Of a stretch of DNA of 64,000 bases, positions 26,128 through 35,560 are shown in pieces (the stretch's first letter is position 1; each line of letters opens with the position of its first letter). The notes beneath the pieces are model-generated. The model was not told the DNA's origin. It made no database searches and was given only the letters and a program-made list of their open reading frames with translations. The DNA comes from Altibacter sp. HG106 (GTDB lineage: Bacteria > Bacteroidota > Bacteroidia > Flavobacteriales > Flavobacteriaceae), in assembly GCF_028561755.1 (NCBI RefSeq), contig NZ_JAQQTD010000009.1, positions 18,274 through 82,273 on the forward strand, given 5' to 3'. A program made the position numbers and the translations under genes.

Positions 26128-27033
26128 TTGAACTTGACAATCTTAGGCTGCCATTCGGCCACGCCCAAAGCTACAGCATTTCCCACCGCACAGGTTCTGG
26201 AAATGAGAGGACATGTTTTTTTAATTGATTGCGGAGAAGGGGCACAAATGCAGTTACGACGAACTAAGGTAAAATTCGCCAGAATCAAACATATCTTTAT
26301 ATCTCACCTGCACGGAGATCATTTTTTTGGGCTCATCGGACTCATTTCTACCTTTCGATTGTTGGGCCGTGAGGCAGAAATGCATATTTACGGACCAAAA
26401 GGCATTCAGAAAATCATTCAACTACAGCTTCGCTTAAGCGCCTCTCACATTAATTATCCGCTATATTTTCACGAATTAGAATCTTCGGAACCACAAACCT
26501 TATTTGAGGATGAAAAAGTGATCGTGCGGTCGTTTCCGTTATCACACCGGGTGTACACCAACGGTTTTCACTTTCAGGAGAAGCCGGGAGAGCGTAAACT
26601 GAACCATCCTAAAGCCGTCCAGGCCAATATCCATCATAGTTTGTTTTCAAAATTAAAACAGGGATTTGATGTGGTTAATGAAGACGGCCTAACCATTGCC
26701 AATTCTACGGTTACGGAAGATCCTGAAACGCCCTTCTCATATGCGTACTGTAGCGACACCGAATATTACCCGGAAGTAGTACCTCATATCAAAGGGAGCA
26801 CCGCCTTGTATCACGAAGCTACGTTTTTAGACGAACACGCCGGACTGGCTGAAAAAACAAAGCACAGTACCGCCAAAGAGGCCGCCGTTATCGCGAAAAA
26901 GGCTTCCGTGGGAACCTTGATCCTGGGGCATTATTCAGGCAGGTATCGAAACCTGGAACTCTTTAGGGAAGAAGCGATGGAAATCTTTCCGAATACCAAA
27001 TTGGCAGAAGATGGAAAAACCTTCCAATTTTAA
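26128..27033 (+). CDS. rnz: Ribonuclease Z
   Basis: Zinc-dependent tRNA 3'-processing endonuclease of the metallo-beta-lactamase fold. The start is taken as the TTG at 26128, giving MNLTILGCHSATPK and 301 aa, the normal size; the frame is open upstream inside the STAS-like gene but that extension is not part of the family. The signature SHLHGDH is at residues 59-65, and YCSDTEY, HEATF, KHSTAKEAA and LGHYSGRY supply the remaining ligands. tRNA genes at the right end of the window mostly need this activity where CCA is not encoded, such as tRNA-Pro. Confidence 0.94.
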   Translation: MNLTILGCHSATPKATAFPTAQVLEMRGHVFLIDCGEGAQMQLRRTKVKFARIKHIFISHLHGDHFFGLIGLISTFRLLGREAEMHIYGPKGIQKIIQLQLRLSASHINYPLYFHELESSEPQTLFEDEKVIVRSFPLSHRVYTNGFHFQEKPGERKLNHPKAVQANIHHSLFSKLKQGFDVVNEDGLTIANSTVTEDPETPFSYAYCSDTEYYPEVVPHIKGSTALYHEATFLDEHAGLAEKTKHSTAKEAAVIAKKASVGTLILGHYSGRYRNLELFREEAMEIFPNTKLAEDGKTFQF

Positions 27034-27093
27034 CCTACATTTAATCCTTCGGAACTTTAATAAAAATCGTAAAACCCGTACCTTGTATGCCCT

Positions 27094-27738
27094 ATGGCGA
27101 AAAAACTACACTCCTATCGGGCTTCGTACGAGAAAGGAGCCTTAACGAAGTCGGTTGTAGCCGAAAATCCCTTTCAGCAATTCAAACAGTGGTTTGAGGC
27201 CGCCGAAGCCTCTGAAACCATACACGAGATCAATGCGATGACGCTTTCTACTGTCGATGCGACTGGAGCGCCTCGGGGTCGTGTGGTTTTGCTGAAGGAA
27301 TATTCGCAAGCGGGTTTTGTGTTCTATACCAACTACAGTAGCGAGAAAGGGACCGCCATAGCAGTCAATCCCGCGGTAAGCCTCTCTTTTTTCTGGCCCG
27401 CTTTAGAGCAACAGATTATTATCAAAGGAACGGCACAAAAAGTACCCACAGCACAATCGGAGGCGTATTTTAAAGAACGCCCTAGAAAGAGTCAGTTAGG
27501 AGCCTTGGTGTCCAATCAAAGCACTGTTATCGAAAGCAGACAAGCCTTAGAAGACGCCATGGAAGCGCTGGAAAAAAAATATGAAGGAAAGGAGGTCCCA
27601 AAACCCGAGCAATGGGGAGGATATCTTGTGACCCCTTCAGAATTTGAATTTTGGCAAGGCCGAAGAAGTCGATTGCACGATAGAATTGTCTATCGAATGC
27701 AGGAAGATCATTGGGTACTACAACGTTTACAACCTTAA
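27094..27738 (+). CDS. pdxH: Pyridoxamine 5'-phosphate oxidase
   Basis: FMN enzyme that makes pyridoxal 5'-phosphate from pyridoxine or pyridoxamine 5'-phosphate. The protein is 214 aa, normal length. Conserved segments are FVFYTNYSSEKG, the SLSFFWP strand, the SRPRxSQxG-like KERPRKSQLGALVS, WGGYLVTP, FWQGRRSRLHDR, and the terminal QRLQP. It lies 60 bp after rnz and 9 bp before the SixA-like gene. Confidence 0.96.
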   Translation: MAKKLHSYRASYEKGALTKSVVAENPFQQFKQWFEAAEASETIHEINAMTLSTVDATGAPRGRVVLLKEYSQAGFVFYTNYSSEKGTAIAVNPAVSLSFFWPALEQQIIIKGTAQKVPTAQSEAYFKERPRKSQLGALVSNQSTVIESRQALEDAMEALEKKYEGKEVPKPEQWGGYLVTPSEFEFWQGRRSRLHDRIVYRMQEDHWVLQRLQP

Positions 27739-27747
27739 GAAGTTACT

Positions 27748-28236
27748 ATGAAAACGCTCTATTTAGTTCGACATGCCAAGTCGTCTTGGAAATACGATGT
27801 GTCAGACCATCAACGCCCCCTGAAGAAACGGGGATACAATGATGCAACGCTCGTCTCAGAAAAAGTAGCCGCCACCATGGACGCTCCCGAAAAAATAATC
27901 ACTAGCGATGCGAATCGGGCCAGAACGACGGCAGAATATTTCAAGAAAGCCTTCCGGATAAAGGACGTAGATTACAAGGAAACACATGATCTGTATGATT
28001 TCAGCGGACAAGAAGTGATGCGTGTGGTCAATAGTTTACCAGATGAGATACATTGCGCCATGATCGTGGGGCACAATCACGCGTTTACATCATTGGTGAA
28101 TATGTTGGGGAATGAATACATTGACAATTTGCCTACAAGCGGTTTTGTCGCGATTGAATTTCAAGAATCGCATTGGGCGGATATTAACACTGGAACGACG
28201 AAAACCATGATTTTTCCACGACATTTGAAAAAATAA
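27748..28236 (+). CDS. SixA-like phosphohistidine phosphatase (histidine phosphatase superfamily)
   Basis: 162 aa, cytoplasmic. The catalytic motif LVRHAKSSW carries nucleophile His9, and VGHNHAFTSL supplies the second histidine. Lengths and motifs fit the small SixA group, which removes phosphate from phosphohistidine in phosphotransfer domains. Its stop codon shares one base with the start of the polyphosphate kinase gene, and a histidine kinase lies just after the polyphosphate genes. The target could be the phosphohistidine of PPK1 or a phosphorelay; the sequence does not decide. Confidence 0.88.
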   Translation: MKTLYLVRHAKSSWKYDVSDHQRPLKKRGYNDATLVSEKVAATMDAPEKIITSDANRARTTAEYFKKAFRIKDVDYKETHDLYDFSGQEVMRVVNSLPDEIHCAMIVGHNHAFTSLVNMLGNEYIDNLPTSGFVAIEFQESHWADINTGTTKTMIFPRHLKK

Positions 28237-30338
28237 TGCACGATACTTCAGCACAAACCACCGTAAAAAACACCTATTTGAACCGCGAATTAAGCTGGCT
28301 TCAATTTAATGCTCGCGTGTTGCAAGAAGCCGGGGATAAGTCGGTGCCGCTCATCGACCGACTCCGTTTCGTTGGGATTTTTTCCAATAATTTGGATGAA
28401 TTCTTCAAGGTGCGATACGCTACGATCAAACGTATTGTGGAGGCCGGTAAAGGAGGGCGAAGTGCCCTAGGTGGAATTTCCGCTTCCGATCTACTCGAAG
28501 AGATCACTCAGACGGTTATCGAGCAGCAAGCGACAAGTCTCAACATCTTACGCGGAATCAAAAAAGAACTTCAAAAGGAGCGCATCTTTATTATTGATGA
28601 AACGGAGATTTCAGAATCGCAGAGTAAATTCATTTCAGAATATTTCATTCAGAAAGTAAGTCCGGCCCTGGTGACCATCATGATTGGTGAATTGGAAAGT
28701 TTTCCGAATCTGAAAGACAGCGCCGCCTACCTCGTGGTGAAACTGATCATGAAGCAGGAAGATGAAACCTTTCAGAAGCAAACCAATTACGCGCTCATCG
28801 AAATACCGCGCTCTATCGAGCGCTTTGTGGTACTCCCTATGGAAGGAGACAAGCAATACATCATTATCTTAGACGACCTGATACGCCATTGTTTAGGAAA
28901 CATTTTCAGCATTTTTAAATACGAGACCATCACGGCACATATGATCAAAATTACCCGTGATGCCGAGTTGGATATTGACAGCGATCTTAGCCGAAGTTTT
29001 CTGGAAAAGATATCGAAGAGCGTGAAACGAAGGAGTTCCGGAGACCCGGTACGCTTTGTGTATGACAAAAGTATCGATGCAGAAACCCTTCAGTTTTTAT
29101 TAGATACGATGGGCATTGATAGCACCGACAGTATTATTCCGGGAGGGCGCTACCACAACCGCCGTGACTACATGAAATTCCCGAGCCTGGGAAGGGCCGA
29201 TTTGATGTATCAATCGATTACGCCACTGCGTATTCCCGGTTTGAGTTTGGAAGGAAGTTTACTCGATAGCATCGCTAAAAAGGATTACTTGCTGTACGCG
29301 CCCTATCAGACCTTTTCGTATGTCGTCAAGTTTCTGCGGGAAGCAGCGTTAGACCCTAACGTGAAATCGATTAAAATCACCATCTACCGATTGGCGCAGG
29401 TAAGCCATATTTCCAGTTCTTTAATCAATGCCGTAAAAAATGGTAAAGATGTAACCGTTCAAATAGAATTGCGCGCGCGCTTCGATGAGGCAGCTAATAT
29501 TCGCTACGCCGAACAAATGCAGAGTGAAGGGGTGAAACTTATCTTTGGAGTGTCTGGGCTGAAAGTGCATTGTAAGGCCTGCGTGATCGAGCGTCTTGAA
29601 AATAAGAAGGTGCAGCGCTATGCTTTTGTAAGTACCGGTAACTTCAATGAGTCTACCGCACGAATCTATACCGATTACACGCTGTTCACCGCGAATGCGA
29701 AGATCTGTAAAGAGATTAATAAAGTGTTTGATTTCTTTGAAGTGAACTATCAGATCAAAAAGTACCGCCATTTGATTGTTTCTCCTCATTACACCAGAAA
29801 TGCGTTCACCAATTTGATCGAAAAGGAAATAGAAAATCATAAAAAAGGCTTGCCTAGCGGAATCCGTATCAAGCTCAATAGCTTGTCTGATTTCAAAATG
29901 ATTGATGCTTTATATGCCGCCAGTCGTGCCGGCGTTCAAATTCGCTTGATCGTTCGAGGTATTTGTTGCCTGATTCCGGGCGTGGAAGGCATGAGTGAAA
30001 ACATTGAGGTAATAAGCGTGGTCGATAAATTTTTGGAGCATCCACGTTTGTATATCTTTGAAAACGGGGGGAATGCAAAAATGTATATTTCTTCCGCAGA
30101 CCTCATGTCACGAAATTTAGACAATAGGGTAGAAATATCATGTCCTATTTATGATGAAGATATCAAACAAGAACTAGAAGATACGTTTGAAATCAGTTGG
30201 AGCGATAATGTAAAGGCCAGACGCATTTCTGAATCGCAAGACAACGCATATCGCAAAACAAAGGGAGCGAAAGTGCGCTCGCAATTTAAATTGTACGAAT
30301 ACTACCAACAAAAAAGAAATCAGGTTGTTACGAATTGA
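28236..30338 (+). CDS. ppk1: Polyphosphate kinase 1
   Basis: Makes inorganic polyphosphate from ATP reversibly. The protein is 700 aa. The N domain opens YLNRELSWLQFNARVL, followed by a head domain and two PLD-like catalytic domains. The autophosphorylated histidine is probably His445 in LKVHCKACVIE, with FVSTGNFNESTARIYTD downstream, and the second conserved segment RGICCLIPGV is typical. The gene is tightly packed: TAATG overlap with the SixA-like gene upstream, and the Ppx gene starts inside its 3' end. The three genes are evidently one polyphosphate operon. Confidence 0.96.
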   Translation: MHDTSAQTTVKNTYLNRELSWLQFNARVLQEAGDKSVPLIDRLRFVGIFSNNLDEFFKVRYATIKRIVEAGKGGRSALGGISASDLLEEITQTVIEQQATSLNILRGIKKELQKERIFIIDETEISESQSKFISEYFIQKVSPALVTIMIGELESFPNLKDSAAYLVVKLIMKQEDETFQKQTNYALIEIPRSIERFVVLPMEGDKQYIIILDDLIRHCLGNIFSIFKYETITAHMIKITRDAELDIDSDLSRSFLEKISKSVKRRSSGDPVRFVYDKSIDAETLQFLLDTMGIDSTDSIIPGGRYHNRRDYMKFPSLGRADLMYQSITPLRIPGLSLEGSLLDSIAKKDYLLYAPYQTFSYVVKFLREAALDPNVKSIKITIYRLAQVSHISSSLINAVKNGKDVTVQIELRARFDEAANIRYAEQMQSEGVKLIFGVSGLKVHCKACVIERLENKKVQRYAFVSTGNFNESTARIYTDYTLFTANAKICKEINKVFDFFEVNYQIKKYRHLIVSPHYTRNAFTNLIEKEIENHKKGLPSGIRIKLNSLSDFKMIDALYAASRAGVQIRLIVRGICCLIPGVEGMSENIEVISVVDKFLEHPRLYIFENGGNAKMYISSADLMSRNLDNRVEISCPIYDEDIKQELEDTFEISWSDNVKARRISESQDNAYRKTKGAKVRSQFKLYEYYQQKRNQVVTN

Positions 30339-31239
30339 AAAATACGCCGCTATTGATATTGGCTCCAATGCCATCCGACTGCTAATTGCAACGGTACTGG
30401 AGAAGGAGGGACGTGAAACACAGTTCAAGAAAACCTCTTTGGTACGCGTCCCCATTCGGTTGGGAGCCGATGTGTTTCTGAAAGAAAAGATCTCCAATCG
30501 CAGTTATGAACGTATGGTAGAGGCGATGACCGCATTTTCCTTATTAATGAAGAATCACGATGTGGTAAAATGTCGCGCCTGCGCAACGTCGGCCATGCGA
30601 GAAGCTAAGAATGGCGCTGAAATTGCTGAGAATATTAGAAAAGAAACCGGTATTCACATCAATATTATAGACGGGAAAGATGAAGCCGCCATTATTGCCT
30701 CTACCGATCTGCACGAACTAATTGACAACGATAAGGTGTTTCTATATGTTGACGTAGGCGGAGGAAGTACCGAATTCACGGTATTCGCCAATGGGAAATC
30801 GGTTGCCTCCAGGTCGTTTAAGCTGGGAACCGTACGCGTTCTGAATGATATGGTTAGGGAATCCATCTGGGAAGAAGTAAAAGATTGGATCAAAAAGCAC
30901 ACAAAACGATACGATAAAGTGAATTGTATTGGATCCGGCGGAAATATTAACAGTATCTATAAAAGCAGCGGTAAGAAAATTGGAAAACCGCTAAGCTATT
31001 TTTATTTGGTGGATTACTACGAAAAAATCAAAAACTACACTTATCACGAGCGGATCTTTGAGCTTCAGATGAACCCAGATCGAGCAGACGTGATTATTCC
31101 GGCCACAAGAATTTATCTCTCTGCGATGAAATGGAGCAAATCCAAGAATATTTACGTACCTAAAATCGGACTCGCAGACGGCATTGTAAAGAGTTTATAC
31201 AATGAAAAAGACGCGGAGGACCTAGAAGTCTACGAGTAA
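30325..31239 (+). CDS. ppx: Exopolyphosphatase (Ppx/GppA family)
   Basis: 304 aa, the short two-domain form lacking the C-terminal HD-like domain of E. coli Ppx. ASKHA-fold motifs are AAIDIGSNAIRLLI near the N-terminus, the catalytic Glu region TSAMREAKNGAEI, and the phosphate-2 loop YVDVGGGSTEFTVF. The start is uncertain: TTG at 30325 gives MLRIEKYAAIDIG and overlaps ppk1 by 14 bp; no ATG is available in the first part. It hydrolyses polyphosphate, or possibly pppGpp. It is paired with PPK1, so synthesis and breakdown are encoded together. Confidence 0.92.
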   Translation: MLRIEKYAAIDIGSNAIRLLIATVLEKEGRETQFKKTSLVRVPIRLGADVFLKEKISNRSYERMVEAMTAFSLLMKNHDVVKCRACATSAMREAKNGAEIAENIRKETGIHINIIDGKDEAAIIASTDLHELIDNDKVFLYVDVGGGSTEFTVFANGKSVASRSFKLGTVRVLNDMVRESIWEEVKDWIKKHTKRYDKVNCIGSGGNINSIYKSSGKKIGKPLSYFYLVDYYEKIKNYTYHERIFELQMNPDRADVIIPATRIYLSAMKWSKSKNIYVPKIGLADGIVKSLYNEKDAEDLEVYE

Positions 31240-31344
31240 ATTATCCCGTCATGTAGCGCAACATTACTTGCATTTACGGCAATAATTGACGCTATTGGGT
31301 AGTAATAATTATGTATTTTTAACCTTCGAACCTGTAATTCATTC

Positions 31345-32547
31345 ATGATCGTAGCAACTATACCTAACAATGAGTCTGAACGCCTGCAAGCTGTGCAACG
31401 CCTTCAGATACTAGATTCACTTCCAGAAGAAGAGTATGATAGTATTACGCGTTTGGCTTCCTATATTTGCCATGTTCCGGTTTCCTTAATTACTTTAATT
31501 GAAAAAGATCGACAGTGGTTTAAATCGAAAGTGGGTACCGATATTTGCGAAACCGATCGCGATAGTTCCTTTTGCTCGCATGCCATTTTAAATCCGAATC
31601 AGCCGTTAGTGGTCAATGATGTTTCTAAGGACGAACGTTTCATAGATAATCCCTTGACGATGGGTGAAAATGGTGTTTCTTTTTACGCCGGAGTTCCGTT
31701 GCGCGACGCCTTCGGAAATGCGTTAGGGTCATTGTGCGTGCTCGATACCAAACCCAACCAACTTTCCGAAGAACAACTCAAGGCACTTCAACAGCTGGCG
31801 GCGCAAGTAGAATATTTGTTTCAGTTGCGGCTTCAGAATCAAGAACTCATGAGCTTAAAAGACACCTTGTCGGTTCATAACAATCTACTTAAGGACTTTG
31901 CCAGTACGGTTTCTCATGACATGAAAATGCCATTATCTAATATTATTTTGACCTCTGACATTCTTCGGAAGGAATACGATAACGTGCTGGATGAACGCGG
32001 AATAAATTACTTGGGCTATCTTAAAAAATCGGCCTTGTCGCTTAGTGACTATATCGGAAACATCTTAGATCATTACGAAAGTACCGCCTACCAACGTGAT
32101 GATGCGGAAGCATTCGAGTTGAATGTGTTACTGGAGGACATCGTAGAATTATTACAGATCAAGTACGATTGTGAAGTACACCTACCGGAGCGCCATTTGG
32201 ATGTTAAATGCAATCGATCTGCCCTAGAGCAAATCTTCTTGAATTTGATCGCCAATAGTATCAAGTACAATGATAAGAAGCGGATTATCATTGAAATTGA
32301 AGCTTCAGAAGATGATCAACAATACTCATTTTCGGTGTCTGATAACGGAATGGGGATCGAAGAAAACATGCTTCACAGTATTTTTGATTTGTTCAGCACC
32401 GTGGGCCATTTGGATAGAGAAGGGCAGAAGGGCCATGGTATTGGACTCTCAACGGTAAAGAAATTGATTGAGACCTTGGAGGGCACTATAGAAGCTACCT
32501 CTACTGTAGGTAAAGGGACCACCTTTCACTTTACCATTGCCAAGTAA
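31345..32547 (+). CDS. GAF-domain sensor histidine kinase
   Basis: 400 aa, no transmembrane segment, so a soluble sensor. An N-terminal GAF domain (about 25-165) contains the frequent SKVGTDICETDRDSSFCSHA segment. A HisKA dimerisation helix follows with phospho-acceptor His191 in VSHDMKMPLSN, and then a HATPase_c domain with N box NLIANSIKYN, G1 VSDNGMGI and G2 GHGIGLSTVKKL. No response regulator gene is adjacent, so it is an orphan kinase. It follows the polyphosphate operon after a 105-bp gap and is convergent with the nucleotidase gene. Confidence 0.92.
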   Translation: MIVATIPNNESERLQAVQRLQILDSLPEEEYDSITRLASYICHVPVSLITLIEKDRQWFKSKVGTDICETDRDSSFCSHAILNPNQPLVVNDVSKDERFIDNPLTMGENGVSFYAGVPLRDAFGNALGSLCVLDTKPNQLSEEQLKALQQLAAQVEYLFQLRLQNQELMSLKDTLSVHNNLLKDFASTVSHDMKMPLSNIILTSDILRKEYDNVLDERGINYLGYLKKSALSLSDYIGNILDHYESTAYQRDDAEAFELNVLLEDIVELLQIKYDCEVHLPERHLDVKCNRSALEQIFLNLIANSIKYNDKKRIIIEIEASEDDQQYSFSVSDNGMGIEENMLHSIFDLFSTVGHLDREGQKGHGIGLSTVKKLIETLEGTIEATSTVGKGTTFHFTIAK

Positions 32548-32553
32548 ATTATC

Positions 32554-33075
32554 TTATAACAGTTTTTCGGCTATTTCCAACCAATTAGCAACGCGTTCAT
32601 GCCCATGGTCTGTGGAATTGGCATTATGAGGCTGTGTGAAAAGATAGGTTTTTCCGGAAAAAGTATCGAGATTTTTGAAGTGATCATCAATTAGAATATC
32701 ACCTTGTATCACCGACTTATCCCCGCAGAACACGCGGCGTTTCCAATGAATAAAAGGGAAGTGAGTGTCTAACCAGCGGTATTTTTCTGGCAAGCTGTTA
32801 GGAAACTCCATTGCCGCCGTAACGATAAACAGTTCATACGCATGGGTGAGTTGCCGCATTATTTCAACAGCGTTTTCCATGACCGGCATGGACTCAAAAA
32901 AGTATTTTTGATAGACGTGTTTTTTTCCGTTAGGAAACGCTTGAACTTCATCAACTCCTATTACATCCTCTCGTCTGTATTGTATTCCGGTGGCCCGGAA
33001 TTCCCACGCCATGAATTGTGCGTACACATCGGCCATAACGCCATCCATATCCACCAATAATCGTTTTTTATCCAT
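32554..33075 (-). CDS. 5'(3')-deoxyribonucleotidase-type HAD phosphatase
   Basis: 173 aa from the ATG at 33075; an ATG at 33096 would add seven residues. The HAD nucleophile motif VDMDGVMADV (Asp9, Asp11) is followed by a cap of short helices, IVTAAME for motif II, and ILIDDHFKNL with paired Asp for motif IV. This pattern and length match the NT5C family, which dephosphorylates nucleoside monophosphates, with a preference for deoxy forms. It overlaps the upstream miaE gene by 8 bp on the same strand. Confidence 0.87.
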   Translation of the reverse strand: MDKKRLLVDMDGVMADVYAQFMAWEFRATGIQYRREDVIGVDEVQAFPNGKKHVYQKYFFESMPVMENAVEIMRQLTHAYELFIVTAAMEFPNSLPEKYRWLDTHFPFIHWKRRVFCGDKSVIQGDILIDDHFKNLDTFSGKTYLFTQPHNANSTDHGHERVANWLEIAEKLL

Positions 33076-33676
33076 GGATGGTTTCTTCTTTTCCAAGATC
33101 TTTCATGATCTCGGCTTCAAACGCTAGTAAGTTTTGCCACTTGTTATCCACTTCTTCGCGATTGCCATAGGTTCTAGCAAATCGAAGAAACATGGTGTAA
33201 TGATTGGCCTCGCTTATCATCAATTTACGGTAAAAGGTGGCTAGTTTCTTATCTTCCAACTCCTCACTTAACAACCGAAATCGCTCACAGCTTCGCGCTT
33301 CTATGAGTGCCGCATATAGTAATCGATGTATCAATTGATCGGTTCGGCTGCCTCCTTTTGGGAAAAACTTCATCAGCTGATTGACATATTTGTCTTTACG
33401 TTCTCTTCCCAAATGCCCCCCTCGTTCCAAAATGAGGTCGTGAACCATCTTAAAATGGCTCATCTCTTCCTGAGCCAACAGCGTCATTTCAGCGACCAAT
33501 TCATTGCGTTCGGGATACCCAATTATAAGGGAAATAGCGGTAGATGCTGCCTTTTGCTCGCAATAGGCATGATCGGTTAGAATCTCATCTACATTCATCT
33601 CAACAATATTGACCCAACGAGGATCGGTAGGAAGTTTGAGCCCTAGCATTTTTATAGCATCTTGTTCTGAAGACAT
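33068..33676 (-). CDS. miaE: tRNA-(ms2io6A)-hydroxylase
   Basis: Diiron ferritin-like enzyme that hydroxylates the isopentenyl group of ms2i6A37 in tRNAs reading U-starting codons. The protein is 202 aa. The four-helix bundle carries the iron ligands in EQKAAS, QEEMSHF, EARSCERF and SEANHYTMF. The opening LGLKLPTDPRW is a family hallmark. It lies 10 bp downstream of dnaX on the same strand and overlaps the nucleotidase gene, so the three form one operon. Confidence 0.93.
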   Translation of the reverse strand: MSSEQDAIKMLGLKLPTDPRWVNIVEMNVDEILTDHAYCEQKAASTAISLIIGYPERNELVAEMTLLAQEEMSHFKMVHDLILERGGHLGRERKDKYVNQLMKFFPKGGSRTDQLIHRLLYAALIEARSCERFRLLSEELEDKKLATFYRKLMISEANHYTMFLRFARTYGNREEVDNKWQNLLAFEAEIMKDLGKEETIHG

Positions 33677-33686
33677 AAAGGCGAAT

Positions 33687-35468
33687 TTAAATATCTAAGT
33701 CGAATGTCTTTCGTAACAACTCGACTGATGGATTTTTTTCTTTAAGTTTTTCAAATTTTTCACGAGTAGTATAGGCGTACCTTTTGGTTTCGGCCTCATT
33801 AACCTCAATCGAAAGGTCTACCTCATAATTATTCAATTTCTTCCGCAGGAACGCCAATAAATCGTGTTTCGCACGTTCTACCTCTACTTTGATGGTGTCA
33901 TTTGGAAACACCAAGTGTATGAGCGTATTCTCTAATTTGGGAACACCCATGGTAAGGTGAGACAATAAATTATATTGCCCGGAGGCTTCCACTGAAGTAG
34001 CGTAAGCCGCCCATGCCGCCTGCATTTCCTTTTCGGTAAAAGGATCTGCCGGGAGGTCCCCAGGATTCGGTTCATTTGCTACCCGCTCTTTTTTGAGCTG
34101 TTGCTTTTTCTGAATGCTTCGAAGGGATAGGGCCGACACCTTTTTAGCGTTTCGTTCGGCAAGTATCTGAGGCTTTTCGATAACCTTCTCTTTGGCTTCG
34201 GAAGGCTTTGTAGGCGCTAGGTTGCTTTCTGGAGTTGTAGTAGCTGCGTTTTCGGCAACCCCAGTAGCAGGAGCTTCTGCACTTTTTGAAGTAGGAGTTG
34301 CTACTTTGATTTTCTCAGTTTCTGAATCGACAGGCACGGCGCTTTCTCTTCCTTTAAAGGCTGAGGCAGGAATTACATAGCGGGATTTAGACTTTTTTTT
34401 TTCGGCTTCCGTTGCGGTCAACGAAGCTAATTGTAATAAGCAGAGTTCTACGAGCAGTCGTGGATTTCGAGCCGATCGATATTGGAGGTCGGTCGTGTTG
34501 GCCAATTCAATCGCTTGAAGCAAGAAGCCGGGTGTAACGGCTTGTGATTGCTCGCGATACATTTCCTTAACTTGTTCCCCAACCTCTAGCAAGTCAATAG
34601 TTTCTTGATTTTGACACACCATAAGATCTCTAAAATGGGAGGCTAGACCCATGATAAAATGATGCCCATCAAAGCCCTTCGCCAGAATATCATTGAAGGC
34701 CAGTAATACTTCAGGAATATTGTTCTGAAGAAGCACGTCGGTAATTTGGAAGTAATAGGTATAATCTAAGACATTCAGGTTCTCGGTAACCGCTTCTCGA
34801 GTCAAAGAGTTACCGGCGAAACTCACCACTCTATCAAAGATAGATAAGGCATCTCGCAAGGCACCATCAGCTTTTTGCGCGATCACATGAAGCGCATCAT
34901 CTTCGGCGGTAATACCTTCAGCTTTAGCAACGGTAGCCAAATGTTCTTTGATGTCTTGCACTGTAATTCTTCGGAAATCAAAAATCTGACAACGCGAGAG
35001 AATGGTAGGGATGATCTTGTGTTTTTCGGTGGTTGCCAGGATGAAAATGGCATGCTTGGGAGGCTCCTCTAGTGTCTTTAGGAACGCATTAAAGGCAGCG
35101 GAAGACAACATGTGTACCTCGTCGATGATATACACTTTGTATTGTCCCATTTGCGGAGGAATACGCACCTGATCTATGAGATTGCGAATATCATCCACAG
35201 AATTATTCGAAGCCGCGTCTAATTCAAAAATATTGAAGGCAAAATCCTCATCCTCGTTAGAATCCGTGCCGTCCTGATTGATTTTCTTTGCCAAGATACG
35301 GGCGCAGGTGGTTTTACCGACCCCTCTTGGACCGGTAAATAGTAATGCCTGTGCCAAATGATTATTGGCGATAGCATTATCCAGCGTATTGGTAATGGCC
35401 TGTTGACCAACCACGTCTTGAAAACGGGTGGGACGGTATTTACGGGCTGATACGATAAAGTGCTCCAT
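33687..35468 (-). CDS. dnaX: DNA polymerase III subunit gamma/tau
   Basis: Clamp-loader ATPase, 593 aa. Walker A GPRGVGKT is at 46-53 and Walker B IIDEVH at 114-119, with the SRC arginine finger in LSRCQIF. Between the Walker A helix and the ELDAASNNSVDDIR segment, where E. coli DnaX has four zinc-binding cysteines, there is an acidic stretch (QDGTDSNEDEDFAFNIF) with no cysteine. The C-terminal part (about 370-480) is a low-complexity Lys/Ala/Glu-rich linker followed by a folded tail, as in tau. I see no strong slippery-site arrangement that would produce a short gamma form. Confidence 0.95.
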   Translation of the reverse strand: MEHFIVSARKYRPTRFQDVVGQQAITNTLDNAIANNHLAQALLFTGPRGVGKTTCARILAKKINQDGTDSNEDEDFAFNIFELDAASNNSVDDIRNLIDQVRIPPQMGQYKVYIIDEVHMLSSAAFNAFLKTLEEPPKHAIFILATTEKHKIIPTILSRCQIFDFRRITVQDIKEHLATVAKAEGITAEDDALHVIAQKADGALRDALSIFDRVVSFAGNSLTREAVTENLNVLDYTYYFQITDVLLQNNIPEVLLAFNDILAKGFDGHHFIMGLASHFRDLMVCQNQETIDLLEVGEQVKEMYREQSQAVTPGFLLQAIELANTTDLQYRSARNPRLLVELCLLQLASLTATEAEKKKSKSRYVIPASAFKGRESAVPVDSETEKIKVATPTSKSAEAPATGVAENAATTTPESNLAPTKPSEAKEKVIEKPQILAERNAKKVSALSLRSIQKKQQLKKERVANEPNPGDLPADPFTEKEMQAAWAAYATSVEASGQYNLLSHLTMGVPKLENTLIHLVFPNDTIKVEVERAKHDLLAFLRKKLNNYEVDLSIEVNEAETKRYAYTTREKFEKLKEKNPSVELLRKTFDLDI

Positions 35469-35524
35469 GCGAATTACAAATATAGAAAAGCAGGGTGCGC
35501 TTCGGAAAAAATACAGGCGTCTAT

Positions 35525-35556
35525 TTTACGGTATTTATCAACATTGCGTACTTTTA
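35525..35556 (+). promoter_or_regulatory. Probable promoter of rnpB
   Basis: TTTA at 35525-35528 and TACTTTTA at 35549-35556, spaced by 20 bp, approximate the Bacteroidota consensus. The implied start near 35561 coincides with the 5' end of the RNase P RNA P1 helix. Confidence 0.5.
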
Positions 35557-35560
35557 CCGC

